From positions 1 to 64,000 of the forward strand of contig DATNFU010000006.1 of the NCBI GenBank assembly GCA_035606235.1: a DNA stretch of 64,000 bases, in the 5' to 3' direction. The notes beneath the pieces were generated by a model. The model ran no database searches and was not told where the DNA came from. It was given only the letters and a program-made list of their open reading frames with translations. How positions within the stretch are numbered: the first letter of the stretch is position 1; the number at the start of each line of letters is the position of its first letter. The stretch comes from 66-474 sp035606235. GTDB taxonomy: Bacteria; Pseudomonadota; Gammaproteobacteria; Xanthomonadales; Rhodanobacteraceae. Position numbers and translations under genes: made by a program. Positions 59,134 through 64,000 of the stretch are shown here, piece after piece.

Positions 59134-60225
59134 ATGGCAATCCAATGCGGCATCGTCGGTCTGCCCAATGTCGGCAAGTCCACGCTCTTCAACGCGCTGA
59201 CCAATGCGGGTATCGCCGCGGCGAATTTTCCGTTCTGCACCATCGACCCGAACGTCGGCGTGGTGCCGGTGCCTGATCCGCGTCTGCAGCAACTCGCGGA
59301 GATCGTGCATCCGCAGAAGATCATCCCGACCGCTGTGGAGTTCGTGGACATCGCGGGGCTGGTTGCGGGCGCGTCGAAAGGCGAAGGCCTGGGCAACAAA
59401 TTTCTCGCGCATATCCGCGAGGTGGACGCGATCGCGCACGTAGTGCGTTGTTTCGAGCACGGCGACATCGTGCATGTCGCCGGCAAGATCGATCCGATCG
59501 CCGACATCGAAACCATCGATACCGAACTCGCATTGGCCGATCTGGAATCGGTGGACAAGGCGCTCAACCGCGCCGAGCGCGCAGCCAAGGCCAACGACAA
59601 GGAAGCGCAGGCGAAGAAGCCGGTGTTGCAGAAACTCTCCGCGGCGCTGGACCAAGGCACGCCCGCGCGCTCCGCTGGCCTGGACGCCGATGAGCAGGCG
59701 CTGGTGCGCGACCTGTTCCTGCTGACGATGAAACCGCTGATGTACATCGCCAACGTCCGCGAGGACGGTTTCGAAAACAATCCGCATCTGGATGCCGTGC
59801 GCAAGCGCGCACAGGCCGAAGGCGCGGAAGTGGTGCCGGTGTGTGCGGCGATCGAGGAAGAACTCGCGCAGCTGGACGCAGCCGATCGCGAGGTGTTTCT
59901 GCACGACATGGGCCTTGCCGAACCCGGTTTGAATCGAGTGATCAATGCAGCCTACAAACTGCTTGGGCTGCAGACTTATTTCACCGCGGGCGAAAAGGAA
60001 GTGCGCGCCTGGACGGTGAAGAAGGGCGCGACTGCGCCGCAGGCCGCCGGTGTCATCCACACCGATTTTGAGCGCGGATTCATTCGCGCCGAAACCGTTG
60101 GCTTCGACGACTACATCAGGTATCGCGGCGAATCAGGTGCGAAAGAAGTCGGCAAGCTGCGGCTGGAAGGCAAGGACTACATCGTCAAGGAAGGCGATGT
60201 GCTGCACTTCCGGTTCAACGTGTGA
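59134..60225 (+). CDS. ychF: Ribosome-binding ATPase/GTPase YchF (OLA1)
   Basis: 363 residues from ATG 59134, the same as E. coli. P-loop GLPNVGKSTLFN, switch-region NFPFCTIDPN and VDIAGLVAGASKGEG, a helical insert and the C-terminal TGS domain (GVIHTDFERGFIRAE). This family binds ribosomes and prefers ATP. The pth-ychF pair is the common bacterial arrangement. It ends convergent with the pilus genes. Confidence 0.98.
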   Translation: MAIQCGIVGLPNVGKSTLFNALTNAGIAAANFPFCTIDPNVGVVPVPDPRLQQLAEIVHPQKIIPTAVEFVDIAGLVAGASKGEGLGNKFLAHIREVDAIAHVVRCFEHGDIVHVAGKIDPIADIETIDTELALADLESVDKALNRAERAAKANDKEAQAKKPVLQKLSAALDQGTPARSAGLDADEQALVRDLFLLTMKPLMYIANVREDGFENNPHLDAVRKRAQAEGAEVVPVCAAIEEELAQLDAADREVFLHDMGLAEPGLNRVINAAYKLLGLQTYFTAGEKEVRAWTVKKGATAPQAAGVIHTDFERGFIRAETVGFDDYIRYRGESGAKEVGKLRLEGKDYIVKEGDVLHFRFNV

Positions 60226-60300
60226 GGCGAAGCAGCGCGTACTCGGCGCGCGATCCGCTTGATCGTGCACGCTTACACCCGCCCAGCACAGGCGCGCGGA

Positions 60301-61272
60301 TCAATACGTCACGCTGACGATCACGGTGTCCTGGTAGGTTCCCGCGGGCGGCGTGGTTTGCGCCGGAACATTTCCGTAGACCGTGAAGGGCTGCGCGCTG
60401 CCGGTTCCGGTGCCCGCGACGGTGTTGGTGGCCACCGTATTCCCCCACACCTGCGTTCGACCGGAATCCCGGTAAAGCTGGTACGCAACGGAATTGGCGC
60501 CCAGCACCATCTTGCGCGCATTGATGTTGCCGCCGCTGTTCTGGCCGCCGTCCAACCCGACGTTGTAGGCAATGCCTGTCGCGCATTGCACGCTGACGGT
60601 CGAACTTTGGCCAATCGCTGCCGTCAGCAGGCCGACTGGCCCAAAATCAAGCGTGCTTGCGTTGACGGTGCACTGCGCGGTTACGTTCGCGGTTACGGTG
60701 AAGCCGTTGAAAGTGCCAGGCGTCCCGGAGGCTGCGCAAGAAGGAGGCGGTGTGCCACCGCCATTATGAGTCGTGAAGGTAAACGTCGTCTGCCCGGCCG
60801 GAAAGGTGTCGATGTAGTTGCCCGTCACGGCAGCAGTCTGGCCGCCGAGCACCCGTGCGTAAATCGTCGTCGTGCCTTGGGCATTTCCTCCGGACGGGAT
60901 TTGCAGCAGGAATCCTTGTGCCTGCGTTCCGAAACCGGAATTTCCCCATACCTGTGTGCGCGCGGTATCGGTGTACAACTGGAACTTCAGCGTGTCGCCA
61001 TTGCCGTCGTTCATCAGCCGCGGATCGGTGTTCTGCCCCAGCAGGTTGAAACACAACGAAACGGTTTGCGGATTGTTGTCGATGTCCGTGCAGGAATAGT
61101 TCAATGTGCCGGTTATGTCGGTCTGGCTGGACTGCGGGTCGACACCGTTGAAGTTGACGTTGCTCATCGTTGCCGTGCAAGTGACCACCGCCGCCTGCGC
61201 CGGCTTGTGCCAGAACAGCCCGAAGCCGATCAGCAGCAGCGCCGCACAGCAACGCAGAAGTGTGTGGTTCAT
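60301..61272 (-). CDS. Two-domain spore coat U (SCPU) pilus adhesin, CsuE-like
   Basis: 323 residues from ATG 61272. A signal peptide (LLLIGFGLFWHKPAQAA) is followed by two similar SCPU domains (about 28-180 and 185-323). Each has paired cysteines and a YTDTARTQVWGN or YRDSGRTQVWGN repeat, and both end in donor-like strands. Such two-domain proteins are the tip adhesins of archaic Csu-type pili. The start overlaps the usher stop. The other Csu subunits (major pilin) are not in the window. Confidence 0.88.
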   Translation of the reverse strand: MNHTLLRCCAALLLIGFGLFWHKPAQAAVVTCTATMSNVNFNGVDPQSSQTDITGTLNYSCTDIDNNPQTVSLCFNLLGQNTDPRLMNDGNGDTLKFQLYTDTARTQVWGNSGFGTQAQGFLLQIPSGGNAQGTTTIYARVLGGQTAAVTGNYIDTFPAGQTTFTFTTHNGGGTPPPSCAASGTPGTFNGFTVTANVTAQCTVNASTLDFGPVGLLTAAIGQSSTVSVQCATGIAYNVGLDGGQNSGGNINARKMVLGANSVAYQLYRDSGRTQVWGNTVATNTVAGTGTGSAQPFTVYGNVPAQTTPPAGTYQDTVIVSVTY

Positions 61273-63677
61273 GGTTGCTCCTCGCGGCAGACCAGCGGCC
61301 CGATGATCGGCACTGTCTTGCCCTTGGGGTGATAGTCGAAACTGGCGGTGCAAGTCCCGTGCGAGGTCTGCACCTTCAGCACGTTGTGTCCGCTCAAGCC
61401 TTCCAGATAGACGATGCCGTCATAGCCGACCACCATCGGCGGCGCGTCGCTGCCGCCGAGCGTCACAGCGCTGCCGACGTTGATGACCTTGCCGGCCGAG
61501 TCATGCAGGATCACCGATGCCGCATGGATCGGCTGGATGCCGAACTTCACCAAGGTGCCGGCGCGATCCGACGGGACTACATCGGCGTCGATTCGATCGA
61601 TATGCACGTCGGCTGGCAACAGCATTGGATCGATCGACAGCTTGTTGCGTTGGTAGGCATTGATCGGCGTGACCAGCAGATCGCCACCTGAATTGGTCGT
61701 GCCGATCGGGCGATTTTCCAGTTTGACCGGAACGCCGGCAACGCCATCGGTCGAAACAACCGCGAAGGCGTCGTCGATCCGTCGCGCGATGAAAACATGG
61801 TTGTCCATGAATACCAGTGCGCCGCTGAGGTCGGCATAGCCAAGCGTGCTACCGGCGAAAGATTGCACGCCGGCGAGAATCTGGCCTTGCTCGCCGCGGT
61901 AGCCGACTTCGGCTTGTCCGCCGTTTTCGTTTTCCCCGGTTTGCGCGCGCACGCGCCAGCCGAAACCACCGTCCGGGTTGACCGGTTTGCTGGCATCAGC
62001 GGTCAGCAAGTTGCCGTTGCGATCATGCTGTGCCGTGATGCTGCCGGAAATGTGATGGTCGAGCGCGATGGACACGCCGAGAAACACGCTGCGGTCGCTA
62101 TGGTCGTCGATGTTCTGGTTGATGCTGAGATTGAATGACGCGCGACTGCCGAGCGATTTGAAATAGAAGGCGCTGGCGAAACGCGAGCGCGGTTGCTCGG
62201 GATATTGCAAATTCACATAGCTGACGCCGAGGCTTCCCAGAGTGCCCATGGTGAGGCCGGCCAGCGCGCGATCCGAGCGTTGCGGCGGCGGCGGGCCGAA
62301 GCGCGACGCGACGTCGCGAAAGCTGCCGAACGTACGCAGGCTGTCGAGCGAGAAATTGAAACGCTCGTTGCGCCAGTTGTAGCCGAGTTCGGCCTGGGAG
62401 CCCGTCGCACCGCGGTCGCGGCTCTCGGCGAAAGACCCGTTGACTATGCCGGCGCGGCCGATTTCGACTGTCGCGCCGACGCCGGCGTTGCTCAGTCCGG
62501 CGGTTGCTTCGGCGTGGCCCTCCACCGTCAGCCAGTCGCGCACGCCATAGCGATAGATGCCGCTCACGGCAGGGTCGCTGGCGTAAGAGAAGGAATTGAT
62601 GCCGTAATCCTTGCGGACGAAGCCGGCATCGAGCGAATAATCGCTCAAGCCGCCGCGCAGCAACTGGTTGGCTGTGTAGAACGGAAAGGCGAGTGAACTT
62701 TGCCGTCCGAGCGCGTCGGTGATCACCACTTGCGCCTGACCGTTGCCGTTGACAATGGGCACGGTATTCAACTGGAACGGGCCGGCCGGAACCTCGCTGC
62801 TGTATTGCTTCAGCCCGTTGACGTACAAATCCACGGTTGAGGGCAGGTTGGCCTGGCCATAAAAAGCGGGCACCGGGAACGTCACCAGATCCGGTTGCAG
62901 CGCGAAGTTGCGTTGCAGCTGGATGCCGCCGAAGCGCGTCGCGCGGGTCCAGTCCAGGCTGCCGGTGATCACATCGCCCACGCGCAGCGTGAGCGCGGAA
63001 TCCACGAATGAATGACTGAAAGTCGTATCGAGGCGCACACTGTCGGCCTGCGTGCCGGAATTGCGCGTATCGTTCACTCGCGACAGCGCCGTGTTCGACA
63101 GTACGCCCCACGCATTGAATGCGCGCAGCTCGGTGAATGCGGACAGGCTGTTGTCGCCGACATTGTCGCGGGTTGCGTACAGGTCGTAGTTCAGCAGCAA
63201 CCCGGGCGAAGCTTGCGGATGCGGGATCGGATTGGCGCGCGTGTTGAGCACCGCGACGCTTTGGTTGAGCAGGTCGAAAGGCGCGGTGATTTGCAGACGT
63301 TGCGCAGCCTCGTCGTAATGCACGGCGACGCCGGCCAGCGAATCGAGTTCCAGCGTTTCCGGCGCGTCAGCAGGCAACCGAAAGCCCAGCTTGCGCAAGG
63401 TTTCGGCGCTGGCGCGAAAATGCTCGCCTTCGTGGACGAAATGGGCGATCTGGTGGCTGTCGTTGCCGTTCAGCTCGACTTCGAGATAAAGGTCTTCACC
63501 CGCGCTGTTGCCGCCGGTGTTCGTGGACGCGTCAGGGATGACCGCGATGCCTGACGAATCCATCGCCGCGCCGGAATCCGGCACGGAATCGGTCGCGGCA
63601 ACGGCAACGGTCGGCGCCAGCAATGCGCTAGCGAGGCAAATCGTTGCCCGGAAGCGTTTGCTCGACCGGCTTTCCAT
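61269..63677 (-). CDS. Outer-membrane fimbrial usher, CsuD-type
   Basis: 802 residues with a signal peptide (ICLASALLAPTVAVAATD). The usher N-domain (LYLEVELNGNDS...), a long beta barrel (GLLLNYDLYATRDNV, RVGDVITGSLDWTRATRFGG, ...) with a plug domain, and a C-terminal CTD (SHGTCTASFDYHPKGK) are recognisable. It exports and assembles pilus subunits. It is between the chaperone and the adhesin. Overlap with the chaperone stop is 50 bases. Confidence 0.92.
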   Translation of the reverse strand: MESRSSKRFRATICLASALLAPTVAVAATDSVPDSGAAMDSSGIAVIPDASTNTGGNSAGEDLYLEVELNGNDSHQIAHFVHEGEHFRASAETLRKLGFRLPADAPETLELDSLAGVAVHYDEAAQRLQITAPFDLLNQSVAVLNTRANPIPHPQASPGLLLNYDLYATRDNVGDNSLSAFTELRAFNAWGVLSNTALSRVNDTRNSGTQADSVRLDTTFSHSFVDSALTLRVGDVITGSLDWTRATRFGGIQLQRNFALQPDLVTFPVPAFYGQANLPSTVDLYVNGLKQYSSEVPAGPFQLNTVPIVNGNGQAQVVITDALGRQSSLAFPFYTANQLLRGGLSDYSLDAGFVRKDYGINSFSYASDPAVSGIYRYGVRDWLTVEGHAEATAGLSNAGVGATVEIGRAGIVNGSFAESRDRGATGSQAELGYNWRNERFNFSLDSLRTFGSFRDVASRFGPPPPQRSDRALAGLTMGTLGSLGVSYVNLQYPEQPRSRFASAFYFKSLGSRASFNLSINQNIDDHSDRSVFLGVSIALDHHISGSITAQHDRNGNLLTADASKPVNPDGGFGWRVRAQTGENENGGQAEVGYRGEQGQILAGVQSFAGSTLGYADLSGALVFMDNHVFIARRIDDAFAVVSTDGVAGVPVKLENRPIGTTNSGGDLLVTPINAYQRNKLSIDPMLLPADVHIDRIDADVVPSDRAGTLVKFGIQPIHAASVILHDSAGKVINVGSAVTLGGSDAPPMVVGYDGIVYLEGLSGHNVLKVQTSHGTCTASFDYHPKGKTVPIIGPLVCREEQP

Positions 63678-64000
63678 TGACCATGACCTTCAGGAGTGTG
63701 CCGTTGCCGAGCTGCGCCGCGGGCACTTTCAGCGGCCAGCGCATGGTTGAACCGGGCAGCACATAGCCGAGCAGCCCGTTCGAGAGGGCGATCGCCTTGC
63801 CGCCCGGAGGTTGCAAGACCAGATCGCTGAGTTGTGCGTGTTTCGTTCCTGTATTGCGCGCTTCCAGCGCGAAACCATCACCAGTGCGAGACAATGACCA
63901 ACTCAACGCAGGCGCCGCATCCATCGAGCCGGTTGTCTCCACGAAAGCCGGCACCGAGTAGCGCAGGATGTAGCGCACACTGGAGCTCTTCTCTTGCTCC
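63628..64000 (-). CDS. Fimbrial (PapD-like) periplasmic chaperone, N-terminus outside the window
   Basis: At least 123 residues are visible, open to the window edge; a GTG 22 bases inside the edge is unlikely to be the true start, because the frame upstream still reads EKSSSVRYILRYSVPAFVE as in Csu chaperones. The visible part is the second Ig-like half (LPGNDLPR end). It should bring subunits to the usher by donor-strand complementation. The rest of the protein is beyond the window. Confidence 0.75.
   Translation of the reverse strand, partial: EQEKSSSVRYILRYSVPAFVETTGSMDAAPALSWSLSRTGDGFALEARNTGTKHAQLSDLVLQPPGGKAIALSNGLLGYVLPGSTMRWPLKVPAAQLGNGTLLKVMVNGKPVEQTLPGNDLPR

Overview
The window is 64 kb of GC-rich bacterial chromosome. 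Gene content and order point to a gammaproteobacterium of the Xanthomonadales (Lysobacterales), probably near Rhodanobacteraceae: thrS-infC-rpmI-rplT-pheS-pheT-ihfA-merR-tRNA-Pro, queA-tgt, hemA/prfA, and lolB-ispE-tRNA-Gln-prs-rplY-pth-ychF. This placement is inferred from synteny; there is no rRNA operon here. I see no prophage, insertion sequence or CRISPR array. GTG starts and 1-4 base start/stop overlaps are frequent.

Layout. 1-3.4 kb: a minus-strand two-gene operon encoding a SIR2-TIR fusion protein and a membrane-anchored STAND NTPase cut off by the window edge; this is the best candidate for an undescribed defence system. 3.5-5.5 kb: uvrB. 5.6-8.5 kb: a minus-strand type III polyketide synthase / flavoprotein / methyltransferase operon. 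8.6-11.4 kb: glucokinase, tRNA-Val, an SDR and an HbpS/GlcG protein. 11.5-24.5 kb: a respiratory island. It starts with a DUF4142 protein and a PQQ alcohol dehydrogenase carrying the lanthanide-type Asp-x-Asp signature. A frameshifted XoxJ-like binding protein, a cytochrome c, a caa3/CoxMNOP-like oxidase, CtaG, a zinc alcohol/formaldehyde dehydrogenase, an SDR remnant and a DoxX-like/NirK-like/cytochrome c fusion follow. 24.6-32.6 kb: translation genes led by an apparent threonine attenuator ahead of thrS. 32.9-39.3 kb: prolyl aminopeptidase, a class III aminotransferase, an ABC exporter and a DesK/DesR-type two-component pair. 39.4-48.2 kb: phospholipase D, queA-tgt, an AidB-like acyl-CoA dehydrogenase, WrbA, a YihY-type protein, acylphosphatase and MoaB. 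48.2-60.2 kb: an SPINDLY/OGT-like TPR glycosyltransferase coupled to prfA, then hemA, a TPR lipoprotein and the lolB-to-ychF run. 60.3-64 kb: an archaic (Csu-type) chaperone-usher pilus cluster on the minus strand, truncated in the chaperone.

How the parts fit. The PQQ dehydrogenase would oxidise an alcohol in the periplasm and pass electrons through the adjacent cytochrome c to the cytochrome-c-fused oxidase; the zinc dehydrogenase could handle the aldehyde; the NirK-like fusion could be an alternative copper-dependent electron sink. Intergenic spaces carry at least four families of palindromic repeats, some of which have run into the 3' ends of ispE, pth, pheS and acyP.
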